A stretch of 64,000 nucleotides of DNA from assembly GCF_001708965.1 (NCBI RefSeq), contig NZ_LVJW01000006.1, positions 682,001-746,000 on the forward strand, written 5' to 3'. A program made the position numbers and the translations under genes. This document shows positions 39,522-48,672 of this stretch, piece by piece (position 1 is the first letter of the stretch; the number at the start of each line of letters is the position of its first letter). The stretch is from Candidatus Thiodiazotropha endoloripes (lineage in GTDB: Bacteria; Pseudomonadota; Gammaproteobacteria; Chromatiales; Chromatiaceae). The notes under the pieces are model-generated. The model had not been told where the DNA came from. It did no database searches and worked only from the letters and a program-made list of their open reading frames with translations.

Positions 39522-39995
39522 CTACTTCTTCACTTCCTTGCCGCCACCCTCAGTCGCGCCCATCTCAGTCAACAGCGCGGAGACCTCAGTATGACGTCCC
39601 CGATTTGACAGGGTCAGTGGCGTGTTCCCGGCCTGATCCGCCGCATTGACATCAGCACCACGCTGTATCAGCAACCGCACCACCTCAAGATGACCAAAGG
39701 ACGCCGCTTCCATCAATGGCGTAAGACCGGCACCATCGGCCAGGTTAGCATCAGCACCGGCAGCCAACAGGGCGCGTACGGTCTGCAGATTGCCGTTGAA
39801 CGACGCAATATGCAGAACTGAGCGGCCGGTTGGGTTTTTCGTGTTGACGTCAACCCCTTGTGACAGCAGATCATTGACCCGTTCCACTTCGCCGAAAGTT
39901 GCGGCAGCAAGCAGCGCCTGACTCTCAGGAGTCAGTTCGACCGCACTGCCTAGCGGGACGACAAAGCAAAGTAGAAGCAATAGACCAACTCTCAT
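39522..39995 (-). CDS. Secreted ankyrin-repeat protein
   Basis: The 157-residue protein has a signal peptide (LLLLLCFVVPLGSAVE) followed by about four ankyrin repeats, with consensus pieces such as NPTGRSVLHIASFNGNLQTV, AGLTPLMEAASFGHLEVVRLL and AGNTPLTLSNRG. It should act in the periplasm or outside as a protein-binding scaffold. The small membrane-protein gene lies 130 bases downstream on the same strand. Confidence 0.9.
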   Translation of the reverse strand: MRVGLLLLLCFVVPLGSAVELTPESQALLAAATFGEVERVNDLLSQGVDVNTKNPTGRSVLHIASFNGNLQTVRALLAAGADANLADGAGLTPLMEAASFGHLEVVRLLIQRGADVNAADQAGNTPLTLSNRGRHTEVSALLTEMGATEGGGKEVKK

Positions 39996-40223
39996 TTAGC
40001 CGGATTCCTGTAATGTTTCCTGATCAGCGTATCGGCACCGGAATTTATTTCTTGATAGAATTCTCAAGCCTCCCCTAAAGCAAGACAATTCCTATATCAT
40101 TGAGCCGGCTGAACCTAATCCTGAGGATGTGGCCAAATAGCATACAGAGTGGATGACCAATAACCCGTCCGCTATTGCACTACCCACTGCGCCCCAGTAC
40201 CCTTTAATCAATGAGAACTATTG

Positions 40224-40652
40224 ATGCAGACAGCAGAGCAAGATAAACGATCAGATTTGATGAAGAAGATGGAAAAGGAAACGAAGCACCATATCGAAGT
40301 TGAGGTTGAGACTCGATACATCGAGTCCCAGTCTCTGCCCAAAGAGCAGCGATTTGTCTTTTCCTACACGGTAACCATCCGCAACGACGGAGAATCCTCC
40401 GCTCGCCTCATGAATCGTCACTGGATCATTACCGACGCCAACGGCAAAACCCAGGAGGTCCGTGGCGAAGGGGTTGTTGGAGAGCAGCCACAACTCAATC
40501 CGGGAGAGACCTTCCGTTACACCAGTGGCACCGTACTGGATACTCCAGTCGGCAGCATGCAGGGCAGTTACGATATGATCGACGCCCATGGGAACCATTT
40601 TGACGCGCTGATCCCGGCTTTTTCTCTGGCCCGCCCCGGCAGTCTTCACTGA
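40224..40652 (+). CDS. apaG: ApaG-domain protein
   Basis: ApaG is a fibronectin-III-like fold protein of uncertain function, found upstream of apaH. The product is 142 residues with the pattern IEVEVETRYIESQSLPKEQRFVFSYTVTIRNDG, then ITDANGKTQEVRGEGVVGEQP and TPVGSMQGSYDMID. It is longer than the usual 125 residues; ATG 40260 would give a length nearer the family norm. It is followed by apaH after 149 bases. Confidence 0.92.
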   Translation: MQTAEQDKRSDLMKKMEKETKHHIEVEVETRYIESQSLPKEQRFVFSYTVTIRNDGESSARLMNRHWIITDANGKTQEVRGEGVVGEQPQLNPGETFRYTSGTVLDTPVGSMQGSYDMIDAHGNHFDALIPAFSLARPGSLH

Positions 40653-40801
40653 TTCAATAGTCCGTGGATGAATCATAGACTGGGCTCATCCAACTTCACT
40701 CCACAGGCCGTTAGTTTCCCAAACAGACACATTCTTCGCACAGCTTTGAGCATCCAACAGGCAACCGCCACAGATTAAACCAGGCAATAACAAGAACAAC
40801 T

Positions 40802-41623
40802 ATGGCTATTTATGCAATTGGGGATGTACAGGGCTGTTATGATGAACTGCAAAAGCTGTTGGAGCTGATACGCTTCGATCCAGCCAAAGACAAGCTCTGG
40901 TTTGCCGGCGACCTGGTGAACCGGGGACCAAAATCACTTCAGGTAGTGCGTTTCATCAAATCCCTGGGCGACCGGGCCGTTTGCGTATTGGGCAATCACG
41001 ACCTGCACCTGTTGGCCATCTCCCAGGGTAACCGCACCCATCAGAAACAGAGCAGCCTGATGGATATTCTCGAGGCTCCGGACAGTCACGAACTGATCGA
41101 CTGGCTACGTCATCGCCCAATCATGGTCCACCACGCCAAGCGCAACGTCAGTATGGTGCACGCCGGCCTGCCACCCCAGTGGGATATCATGACAGCACTG
41201 AGCTGCGCCCGGGAGCTGGAAAAGACACTTCGCGGTCCGGGATTTCACGACTTCTGCCAGCAGATGTATGGCGACAAACCGGATAAATGGCGGGAGAACC
41301 TCAGAGGCATAGAGAGATTACGCTTCATCACCAACTGCTTCACCCGACTTCGCTACTGCACCCGGGATGGCCGACTGTCGATGCGTGACAAAGGCTCACC
41401 GGAACAACATCTGAATGCCTCCATCCCTTGGTATGCGGTACCCGGAAGAAAAAGCCGGCATGAGATGATTCTGTTCGGTCACTGGTCGACGCTGGGGTAT
41501 CGACAGATCGACAATGTCTGGTCACTGGATAGTGGATGCTTCTGGGGTGGCCAGCTCACCGCGCTGAAACTGAGGAAACGCAAACCACCGAAACCCTACC
41601 ACCTAAGCTGCCCAGCCAGATAA
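40802..41623 (+). CDS. apaH: Diadenosine tetraphosphatase (symmetrical)
   Basis: ApaH hydrolyses Ap4A to two ADP and also acts as a decapping-like enzyme on Np4-capped RNA. The 273-residue calcineurin-like phosphatase has the metal motifs GDVQGCYDELQ, GDLVNRGPKS and GNHDLHLL, and the later VHAGLPPQWD. It is 149 bases after apaG, as in many gammaproteobacteria. It converges on folA. Confidence 0.96.
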   Translation: MAIYAIGDVQGCYDELQKLLELIRFDPAKDKLWFAGDLVNRGPKSLQVVRFIKSLGDRAVCVLGNHDLHLLAISQGNRTHQKQSSLMDILEAPDSHELIDWLRHRPIMVHHAKRNVSMVHAGLPPQWDIMTALSCARELEKTLRGPGFHDFCQQMYGDKPDKWRENLRGIERLRFITNCFTRLRYCTRDGRLSMRDKGSPEQHLNASIPWYAVPGRKSRHEMILFGHWSTLGYRQIDNVWSLDSGCFWGGQLTALKLRKRKPPKPYHLSCPAR

Positions 41624-41676
41624 GCAATCATACTGATACAATTTGCGGTTTCATCAGCTACCCACTCAAGCCGATA

Positions 41677-42183
41677 TCAATCGTCAGCTACGGAAGTACG
41701 TCGGACCAGGTTAACAAATGCGTAGTCATAGGCGTTCTTTTCATCTGCGGAATGATTTTGACGCGCCACTTCCTGCCACTCCTGCCAATCGATTTCAGGA
41801 AATCGCACATCCCCCTCAACATCTGCATCCACCAGGGTCAGATAGAGGCGATCCGCCCTGGGCAGCATTTCCGCATAAAAATGGCTGCCACCAACGATCA
41901 TGATCTCCGGCTCCCCTTGCACGGCCGCCAAAGCCTCCTCTACCGAGTGCACTACCTCAGCACCAGGGGCAAGATAGGCCTCATTTCGGGTCACCACGAT
42001 ATGCCTTCTGCCGGGCAGTAGTCCGGGCAGGGACTCCCAGGTATTGCGCCCCATCAGGATCGGTTTTCCCAGAGTCAGTGACTTGAAGTGCTGCAAATCG
42101 GCAGGCAGATGCCAGGGAAGGCGGTTATCGCGACCGATCACACCATTATTAGCCATAGCTGTGATAAGCGAGATTATCGACAC
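41677..42183 (-). CDS. folA: Dihydrofolate reductase
   Basis: FolA reduces dihydrofolate to tetrahydrofolate with NADPH. The 168-residue protein has the N-terminal MANNGVIGRDNRLPWHLPADL loop, the MGRNTWESLP phosphate-binding motif and MIVGGSHFYAEML. It lies 22 bases after thyA on the same strand; ThyA produces the dihydrofolate that this enzyme recycles. Confidence 0.97.
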   Translation of the reverse strand: MSIISLITAMANNGVIGRDNRLPWHLPADLQHFKSLTLGKPILMGRNTWESLPGLLPGRRHIVVTRNEAYLAPGAEVVHSVEEALAAVQGEPEIMIVGGSHFYAEMLPRADRLYLTLVDADVEGDVRFPEIDWQEWQEVARQNHSADEKNAYDYAFVNLVRRTSVADD

Positions 42184-42205
42184 ATCGACACCTTATTTAT
42201 ATGGT

Positions 42206-43000
42206 TCAAACCGCGACCGGAGCCTTGATATGGGGATGGGGATCGTAATCGGTCAATTCAAAATCCTCGAAGCGAAACGCAAAGATATCCTTCACCTCCG
42301 GATTGATCGACATGCCAGGCAGGGCTTTCGGTTCCCGGGAGAGCTGCAGCTCCACCTGGTCCAGGTGATTAAGATAGAGATGGGCGTCGCCAAACGTATG
42401 CACAAACTCACCCGGCTTGAGGCCGGTGACCTGAGCCACCATCATGGTCAGCAGGGCATAAGAAGCAATGTTGAACGGCACACCGAGGAATATATCCGCG
42501 CTGCGTTGATAGAGCTGACAGGAGAGTCGACCCTCGGCCACATAGAACTGGAACAGGCAGTGGCAGGGAGGCAGAGCCATGGAATCGACCTGGGCCGGAT
42601 TCCAGGCTGAGACGATCAGACGTCTTGAATCCGGATTGTGTTTGATCTGTTCCACCAATTGACTGATCTGGTCAACATGGCCACCGCCCGGGGTTGGCCA
42701 TGAGCGCCACTGATAGCCATAGACAGGTCCAAGGTTGCCATCCTCATCAGCCCACTCATCCCAGATACTGACCCCATTCTCCTTCAGATAGCGGATATTG
42801 GTGTCGCCTTGCAGAAACCACAGCAACTCATGGATGATCGATCTCAGATGCAGCTTTTTGGTGGTCAGCAGAGGAAACCCTTGTGAGAGATCGAAGCGCA
42901 TCTGATAACCGAATACACTGCGGGTACCCGTACCGGTTCGATCCTCCTTGGTAACCCCGAAATCCCGCACATGGCGCATAAGATCAAGATACTGTTGCAT
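42206..43000 (-). CDS. thyA: Thymidylate synthase
   Basis: ThyA methylates dUMP to dTMP with methylene-tetrahydrofolate. From ATG 43000 it is 264 residues, identical in length to E. coli ThyA; an upstream in-frame start at 43036 adds 12 residues with no support. The catalytic Cys is in [13 protein letters not shown] and the dUMP loop is [20 protein letters not shown]. It sits between lgt and folA. Confidence 0.97.
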   Translation of the reverse strand: MQQYLDLMRHVRDFGVTKEDRTGTGTRSVFGYQMRFDLSQGFPLLTTKKLHLRSIIHELLWFLQGDTNIRYLKENGVSIWDEWADEDGNLGPVYGYQWRSWPTPGGGHVDQISQLVEQIKHNPDSRRLIVSAWNPAQVDSMALPPCHCLFQFYVAEGRLSCQLYQRSADIFLGVPFNIASYALLTMMVAQVTGLKPGEFVHTFGDAHLYLNHLDQVELQLSREPKALPGMSINPEVKDIFAFRFEDFELTDYDPHPHIKAPVAV

Positions 43001-43057
43001 GCTGTTGCCTATAAATCTGGTTTCAACCCGGCACAATAATAGGTTATGTATCGGGCA

Positions 43058-43897
43058 TCAAGCAGGCATTGGATCTCTTCGGTAGGCGAGATAGAGCAAC
43101 AACACACCAAACAGAATCATCGGCACACTCAGCAGCTGCCCCATGGTCAGCCAGTCAAACGCCAGGTAACCGATGTGCAGATCCGGCAGACGAACAAACT
43201 CGATGGCGATGCGAAATATCCCGTAGCAGATCAGAAACAATCCGGAGACCGCCATCCTCGGCCTGGCCTTGGCAGAGAAGAGCCAGAGGATGGTAAACAG
43301 CAGTACACCTTCCAGCAGGAATTCGTAGAGCTGATTGGGATGCACCGGAGGCGATAGGACCGTGTCCGGTGGCAGACCCAGACGGGCACAGAGGTTGTCG
43401 GACTCAACACAGGGCACCTGCATACCCCAGGGCAGGGAGGTGATACCCCCCCAGAGCTCCGCATTGATGAAGTTACCCAAACGACCGGCACCCAGACCAA
43501 TGGTAACCAGAGGTGCGATGAAGTCGGTTGCCTCAAAAAAGGTCCGCCCCTCTTTGTGAGCAAAATACCACATGGCCAGCAACACACCGATCAAACCGCC
43601 GTGGAAGGCCATTCCGCCCTCCCAAACCATAAAAATGATCAGCGGATTGGCCAGAAAGCTCTGCAGATCATAAAACAGCAGATAGCCGATTCGGCCACCA
43701 CCGACCACACCGAGCACAATGTAGAAGACGATATCGTCCACCTGCTTGGCACTCCAGACGATACCGGGCTTGCCGACACGGATACGCCCAAGCCACCAGC
43801 CACCGAAGAAGCCAATCATATACATCACACCGTACCAATAGATGTCGATTGACCCCAGGGTCACGATTACGGGATCTATGTCGGGGTAAGTCAGCAT
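43058..43897 (-). CDS. lgt: Prolipoprotein diacylglyceryl transferase
   Basis: Lgt attaches diacylglycerol to the lipobox cysteine of prolipoproteins in the inner membrane. From ATG 43897 it is 279 residues, beginning MLTYPDIDPVIVTLGSIDIYWYGVMY as usual. Family motifs include AFHGGLIGVLLAM, the signature GRLGNFINAELWG, and multiple membrane segments. An in-frame start at 43972 would add 25 unsupported residues. It serves the lipoproteins encoded in this window. The lgt-thyA-folA order is common. Confidence 0.96.
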   Translation of the reverse strand: MLTYPDIDPVIVTLGSIDIYWYGVMYMIGFFGGWWLGRIRVGKPGIVWSAKQVDDIVFYIVLGVVGGGRIGYLLFYDLQSFLANPLIIFMVWEGGMAFHGGLIGVLLAMWYFAHKEGRTFFEATDFIAPLVTIGLGAGRLGNFINAELWGGITSLPWGMQVPCVESDNLCARLGLPPDTVLSPPVHPNQLYEFLLEGVLLFTILWLFSAKARPRMAVSGLFLICYGIFRIAIEFVRLPDLHIGYLAFDWLTMGQLLSVPMILFGVLLLYLAYRRDPMPA

Positions 43898-43989
43898 GGG
43901 TCGGCATGTTATCACAGGAATCCCATTCTCTAATGTGACATTTTTTTGGATATCTGCGATTTTCTGACACACAGCCCATGTTAGGATAC

Positions 43990-44005
43990 TGTGAACTTAG
44001 TCACA
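43990..44005. promoter_or_regulatory. Perfect CRP/Vfr-like operator TGTGA-N6-TCACA
   Basis: The 16-base site TGTGAACTTAGTCACA is a perfect dyad match to the Crp-family core half sites. It lies 93 bases before lgt and 133 bases before the XRE regulator, in the divergent intergenic region. Another half site (ATGTGACA) lies near 43935. No Crp-family gene is in the window. Confidence 0.45.
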
Positions 44006-44137
44006 TTATTCCCATGTACTGGAATTAATTTCACAGGCGTCATGACGGACAAATCCGGAGTGTCAAGTTTTCGTTAGAAGCGCCGCTACCAGATACAAGA
44101 CGATGCAACAACCTTTAGGCATCCAACGGGAAGGACA

Positions 44138-44512
44138 ATGAGCTACGTACACGCACAAAAATTTGAAACCTATATACCGCGGGAAATGGATACTCTAGGC
44201 TCTAGACTACGCAGAAAAAGACGGGAAAGAGGCTGGACGCAAGAGGAACTGGCTCTGCGCGCCGGTACCAATCAGGCCGTCATTCAAAAGATTGAAAACG
44301 GGAAAAGTCTGCGCCCCAGAAAAATCGATGAAATCGCTCAGGTTTTGGATGTCAATCCAGCCTGGCTGATGTTCGGTGAGAGCTCCTCCGCCGTAATGGA
44401 TGACGAATCCATAGAAGTGGCCAAAGCCTGGCACAATCTGCCGGAACCGATTCGCAGTAGAATCAAACGCAACATCTTCGAGCAGGTTCTGCTTCACTCG
44501 AACAAGAAGTAG
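44138..44512 (+). CDS. XRE-family helix-turn-helix regulator
   Basis: The 124-residue protein has a Cro/CI-type HTH at residues about 22-75 (LGSRLRRKRRERGWTQEELALRAGTNQAVIQKIENGKSLRPRKIDEIA), followed by a short helical tail. GGAAGGA lies 4 bases before ATG 44138. An N-terminal 18-residue extension precedes the HTH. It is divergent from lgt and has its own terminator. Targets unknown. Confidence 0.92.
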   Translation: MSYVHAQKFETYIPREMDTLGSRLRRKRRERGWTQEELALRAGTNQAVIQKIENGKSLRPRKIDEIAQVLDVNPAWLMFGESSSAVMDDESIEVAKAWHNLPEPIRSRIKRNIFEQVLLHSNKK

Positions 44513-44530
44513 CTCAGCTTCCTAAGCTCC

Positions 44531-44563
44531 AGCCGGGATGATTGCGGTACATCCCGGCTTTTT
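44531..44563 (+). terminator. Intrinsic terminator after the XRE gene
   Basis: A perfect 10-bp stem (AGCCGGGATG with CATCCCGGCT), a 9-base loop and five T at its base, 18 bases after the stop. Confidence 0.9.
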
Positions 44564-44657
44564 AATTTCCCCTCTTTCTCACAGAAACCAAGCACGGGAT
44601 ATCCGGGTTGACTACCCCTCGCCTGCTGAAATGCGCTTCAAGCCGATAGTCGACGGT

Positions 44658-45302
44658 TCAAAATCGGTAGGAGAAACCGAATGAGAAGACCGGGTAGTAG
44701 CGGTAATCCTCGATATCATCCTCAAACCGTTGCTCTTCCAGTTTAATATCGTTTGGATCAACCAGCTCTGCGAAGGCACCTGTCGGCACCAGGTCGACGC
44801 TTCCGGCCCCCTGATAGAGAACCCCCAGGTCCACATTGAATCCCCAACCCTGCTGCTTATAGGCACCGGTATCCCAGCCTACACCCAGGTAGGGTGCATA
44901 AGACCTGAAACCCACAACCGCGTCCAAACCTACCCCTGGGTAGACGGTATTGCCTATCGTCAGGTTTTCAGCACCGGCAGAACCATGGATTTCATTGTTG
45001 TTGCGGAAAACACCTGCGGAGAAACGAAATGAGGATTTGGCTTTGAACGGGTGCCAATCGGCAACCAGAGAGAGGCTGCGCCACTGCAGATCGAGATCGT
45101 ATTCAATCCCATCCACCTTGGCATCAAAACCGAAGTCGTAGCGATTGAAACCCAGTCGAGCTTTGAACTGTTCAGTCAGACCATAGCCCGCTTCAATGCC
45201 GAAGCCCAATGAACCCAGTCTGGCTCCCACTACGGTATCGTAGGCAACGGCGGATTGGGGCAGCAAGACCAATCCAGTCAACAACCATTGGGTTCTGTTC
45301 AT
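44658..45302 (-). CDS. Outer-membrane beta-barrel protein (OmpA/W-like size)
   Basis: The 214-residue protein begins at ATG 45302 with GGAGAGG before it, then a signal peptide (LLTGLVLLPQSAVA). The mature part alternates hydrophobic and polar residues with many Gly, Tyr and Phe (LGFGIEAGYGLTEQFKARLGFNRYDFGF, AGVFRNNNEIHG, YLGVGWDTGAYKQQGWGFNVDLG) and ends in FSFGFSYRF, a terminal Phe typical of outer-membrane barrels. Ligand and role unknown. Confidence 0.86.
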   Translation of the reverse strand: MNRTQWLLTGLVLLPQSAVAYDTVVGARLGSLGFGIEAGYGLTEQFKARLGFNRYDFGFDAKVDGIEYDLDLQWRSLSLVADWHPFKAKSSFRFSAGVFRNNNEIHGSAGAENLTIGNTVYPGVGLDAVVGFRSYAPYLGVGWDTGAYKQQGWGFNVDLGVLYQGAGSVDLVPTGAFAELVDPNDIKLEEQRFEDDIEDYRYYPVFSFGFSYRF

Positions 45303-45381
45303 TGAGCCTCTCCTGCTCTTCAATCCTTAATCAAACTGAGTTAAAGACAAAAGCGTTATGGCATGACCGATCTATTCCAGG

Positions 45382-45852
45382 TTAATGCTCATTGTCCCCC
45401 TGGGACCATTGACGGATTGCCTCGTCATCGCTGTCGCGGGCGTCAACCCATCGTTCGCCATTTTCGGTTGCCTCCTTTTTCCAGAATGGCGCCTGAGTCT
45501 TCAGATAATCGATGATGAACTCACAAGCCTGAAATGCCTCTTTCCGATGGGCTGAGGCCACTGCGACCAGGACGATGGGATCGGTCGGTTTTAACTCACC
45601 AACCCGGTGCACAACCCGGCAGCCTTGTAACTGCCAACGCTCAAAGGCAAGTTTTACGATCTGTTCCAGGGCGTTCTCCGTCATACCAGGGTAGTGTTCG
45701 AGAAACATAGTGTCGACCCGATCACCCTCGTTGAGATCTCGCATCAAACCGATAAACGAGACTACCGCGCCAATGGCAGGATCCTCTCCCCGCAACAGGT
45801 CCACTTCATGGTTTGGATCGAAAGGTTCGGAATCCACCCGGATGAAATACAT
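45382..45852 (-). CDS. moaE: Molybdopterin synthase catalytic subunit
   Basis: MoaE joins with thiocarboxylated MoaD to convert cPMP to molybdopterin. The 156-residue protein has FIGLMRDLNEGDRVDTMFLEHYPGMTE, the basic VHRVGEL motif, ASAHRKEAFQACEFIIDYLKT with the catalytic Lys, and APFWKKE. It follows moaD by 3 bases. Length is normal. Confidence 0.96.
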   Translation of the reverse strand: MYFIRVDSEPFDPNHEVDLLRGEDPAIGAVVSFIGLMRDLNEGDRVDTMFLEHYPGMTENALEQIVKLAFERWQLQGCRVVHRVGELKPTDPIVLVAVASAHRKEAFQACEFIIDYLKTQAPFWKKEATENGERWVDARDSDDEAIRQWSQGDNEH

Positions 45853-45855
45853 GCT

Positions 45856-46107
45856 TCAGCCTCCGGTTACCGGTGGAAACAGGGCAATCTCATCACCCGC
45901 CTGCAGAGGCGTCTGTGGATTGGCCATCTCCTGGTTAACCGCCATCATGATCCGTTGGTCCTCCGCCAACAGTCTCGACCAGTCACCACCCCGCTGGCGT
46001 AACCGACTGAGCAGATCCTCAACGCAGCGGATGTCATCCGATTCCAACTGTTCCGAATCGACACCCAGCTCTTCTCTGAATCTTGCAAACAAACGTAGTT
46101 GAACCAT
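45856..46107 (-). CDS. moaD: Molybdopterin synthase sulfur carrier subunit
   Basis: MoaD is the ubiquitin-like sulfur carrier. The 83-residue protein begins VQLRLFARFREELG and ends in the required Gly-Gly (FPPVTGG), which is adenylated by a MoeB-type enzyme; one lies at 2848-3594. It directly precedes moaE. Confidence 0.95.
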   Translation of the reverse strand: MVQLRLFARFREELGVDSEQLESDDIRCVEDLLSRLRQRGGDWSRLLAEDQRIMMAVNQEMANPQTPLQAGDEIALFPPVTGG

Positions 46108-46270
46108 GCGGAAATCCTCACGCAGACCGAAGTCTCTGAAATAGTTTCATATCATCGGGAATCATCCGGCCTGCTCTCATCCCAATCGTCTCAGGGCCGG
46201 TTACCGGTAATCCTGAACGGCCCTAATGGCAAGCATATCAGATGTAAACTCTAAGGGTTTAGAGTCGAAA

Positions 46271-47509
46271 TCAGCTGATCAATTCACTGTAGGGAATGAA
46301 ATCCACGACATCACCAGGTTTAATTGCCGTCAAAGGGGGTAACACAGCCAATCCATTGGCCCAGGCGACTGAGGTTAAGACACCTGAGGATCGATTTGAA
46401 TACAACCTGACTACTTCACGCCCCTGCTCGTCGATCTCCAGCTGGCCACGGGCATACTCCTGACGCTTGTCGGTTGCCGCCTTTTCGAAGCCCGCTACAA
46501 CCTTGCGGGAGATGGGCTGAATACCTGCGGTCAGACCCTGCATCTTTTTTATGAATGGCCTGCCGAAGATCGTGAAGGTGACAAACAGGGAGACCGGATT
46601 TCCCGGAGAACCGAGAAACGGAGTGCCTTTAATATGTCCAAAAGCCAAGGGTTTTCCAGGACGGCTGGCAATTTTCCATAAGTCCAGTGAACCCAGGCTC
46701 TCCACGGCAGGCTTCACATGATCCTCTTCCCCCACCGACACCCCACCCGAGGCAAGTACCAGATCAGCCTCTTCGGCACCCTGTCGCAGAGCATCGCAAG
46801 TCGCCTCAAAAGTATCCTCGACAATTCCCATTTCAAAGGTTTCACAACCCAATTGTTGCAACAGTCCCGTCAGGGTGAATTGATTGGAGTTGTAGATCTG
46901 ACCTGAGCCGAGTGGATTACCCGGCATTACCAGTTCGTCACCACTGGAGAAGAGCGCCACTTTCAATTTGCGGTATACCGACAACTCAGCCACCCCCACG
47001 GATGCCGCCAGTCCAAGATGTTGTGGCGCAAGACGCAACCCCGGTTTCAGAATCACCTCTCCCTGCAGGATATCCTCACCGGCACTTCTTATATTCGCTC
47101 CAGGTGCCGGTTTCTCCTTGATGATCAGTCGATCCCCGTTTGCCTCGCAAACCTCCTGGATCACCACCACATCCGCACCGGGTGGCACTGGGGCTCCGGT
47201 AAATATGCGGGCTGCGGTTCCTGGGGTGAGGGATTTACCTACTGAGCCCGCGGCAATCCGCTGATCGATGGTCAGATGCGCTTTGTCAGCCGACAGGTCC
47301 GCTGAATTGACAGCGTAACCATCCATTGCACTGTTGTCCCAGGGAGGCACATCAACCTGACTTTTAACCGGTTCGGCCAACACTCTGCCCAGCGCCTGGT
47401 TAAGTGGCACCGACTCTTTCTCAGTAACAGATTCAGCCTGCGACAACAGCAGCGCCAATGCCTCTTCCACAGGTTTCAATGATGGTTGATGGCGATCACA
47501 ATCACTCAT
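46271..47509 (-). CDS. moeA: Molybdopterin molybdenumtransferase
   Basis: MoeA inserts molybdate into adenylated molybdopterin. The 412-residue protein contains the domain features PPWDNSAMDGYAV, the GTAARIFTGAPVPPGAD motif, and the MogA-like SGGVSVGEEDHVK and SRPGKPLAFGHIKG segments. It lies upstream of moaD-moaE, so the Mo-cofactor genes form a cluster. No moaA, moaC or moaB is here. Confidence 0.96.
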   Translation of the reverse strand: MSDCDRHQPSLKPVEEALALLLSQAESVTEKESVPLNQALGRVLAEPVKSQVDVPPWDNSAMDGYAVNSADLSADKAHLTIDQRIAAGSVGKSLTPGTAARIFTGAPVPPGADVVVIQEVCEANGDRLIIKEKPAPGANIRSAGEDILQGEVILKPGLRLAPQHLGLAASVGVAELSVYRKLKVALFSSGDELVMPGNPLGSGQIYNSNQFTLTGLLQQLGCETFEMGIVEDTFEATCDALRQGAEEADLVLASGGVSVGEEDHVKPAVESLGSLDLWKIASRPGKPLAFGHIKGTPFLGSPGNPVSLFVTFTIFGRPFIKKMQGLTAGIQPISRKVVAGFEKAATDKRQEYARGQLEIDEQGREVVRLYSNRSSGVLTSVAWANGLAVLPPLTAIKPGDVVDFIPYSELIS

Positions 47510-47574
47510 CTCTTACCTCTCCAGAGATCTGTTAACCCGAACCCAGTGGGTTCACCAGGGATTGAACCAATGGT

Positions 47575-48507
47575 TCAAAATCGATAATCAAATGCTTTTT
47601 CAAAGCGATGAGCGAAGGACTCGGTAGAGACGATATGATTTTGTGTCCCAGCCTGCTCAACCTTGATTGCCCCCATCAAAGAGGCAATTCGACCTGTGGT
47701 CTGCCAGTCCATGTCGTTCATCAGGCCATAGATCAGACCCGCCCGGTAAGCATCACCACATCCAGTCGGATCAACCACAGCTTTCACCGGTGCATTGGGA
47801 ATCTGAAATGATGCGTCACGGGTAATGATTTCCGATCCTTCAGCTCCCCGGGTGACAATGACACCTTCCACCATCTCCGCCAACTGCTTCAGGCTCTTAC
47901 CGGTTCTCTCCTGCATCAGCATCGCTTCATAATCATTGAAAGCCATCCAGGTAGCCTGTTCTGCAAACTTCAGCAGACTATCGCCATCGAACATCGGCAT
48001 GCCTTGACCAGGGTCAAAAATGAAAGGCACACCGGATTCGGCAAACTGTTCGGCATGCTCCAACATACCCTGCCTGCCATCGGGTGAGACCATACCCAGC
48101 GTACAATCATCAATTTTTGAGACATCGATCTCGTGAGCCTGGTTCATTGCACCAGGGTGGAAAGCGGTGATCTGATTATCGTCCTTGTCAGTGGTGATAT
48201 AGGCCTGAGCAGTATAGCTGCCGGGAACCACTTGAACATGATCCCGGCTGACACCACACTCATCCATCCATTTCGCATAGGGTTCGAAATCGTCACCGAC
48301 CGTGCCGACCGGTTTACCCTCTCCGCCGAGCATGTTCAGATTGTAGGCAATGTTTCCGGCACAGCCACCAAACTCCCGACGCATATCCGGAACCAGGAAA
48401 GAGACATTCAGAATATGCACCTGCTCGGGAAGGATGTGGTGTTTGAAATGATCATGAAAGACCATAATGGTATCGAATGCGAATGAGCCGCAGATCAGAG
48501 CCGACAT
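47575..48507 (-). CDS. PfkB-family sugar or nucleoside kinase
   Basis: The 310-residue protein has the ribokinase-fold signatures: MSALICGSFAFDTIM, the glycine-rich FGGCAGNIAYNLNMLGG, and the ATP/anion-hole motif VVDPTGCGDAYRAGLIYG. The pattern resembles adenosine kinase-like members of the family more than ribokinase or fructokinase. It lies 65 bases upstream of moeA. Substrate cannot be fixed from sequence alone. Confidence 0.88.
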   Translation of the reverse strand: MSALICGSFAFDTIMVFHDHFKHHILPEQVHILNVSFLVPDMRREFGGCAGNIAYNLNMLGGEGKPVGTVGDDFEPYAKWMDECGVSRDHVQVVPGSYTAQAYITTDKDDNQITAFHPGAMNQAHEIDVSKIDDCTLGMVSPDGRQGMLEHAEQFAESGVPFIFDPGQGMPMFDGDSLLKFAEQATWMAFNDYEAMLMQERTGKSLKQLAEMVEGVIVTRGAEGSEIITRDASFQIPNAPVKAVVDPTGCGDAYRAGLIYGLMNDMDWQTTGRIASLMGAIKVEQAGTQNHIVSTESFAHRFEKAFDYRF

Positions 48508-48672
48508 AACTGCCTCTTGTCCTTTAAACTGTTACAAAGATTGCTATTGTACAGCGATCCAAGACAGAAGGTGTTATCACAATGTCATCGTGGTGGGAGT
48601 AACACCACAGATAACATTGGTGACAGATTCACGGTGATTTGCGTCCACTCGCGTTTCCACAATCTTGGACAT

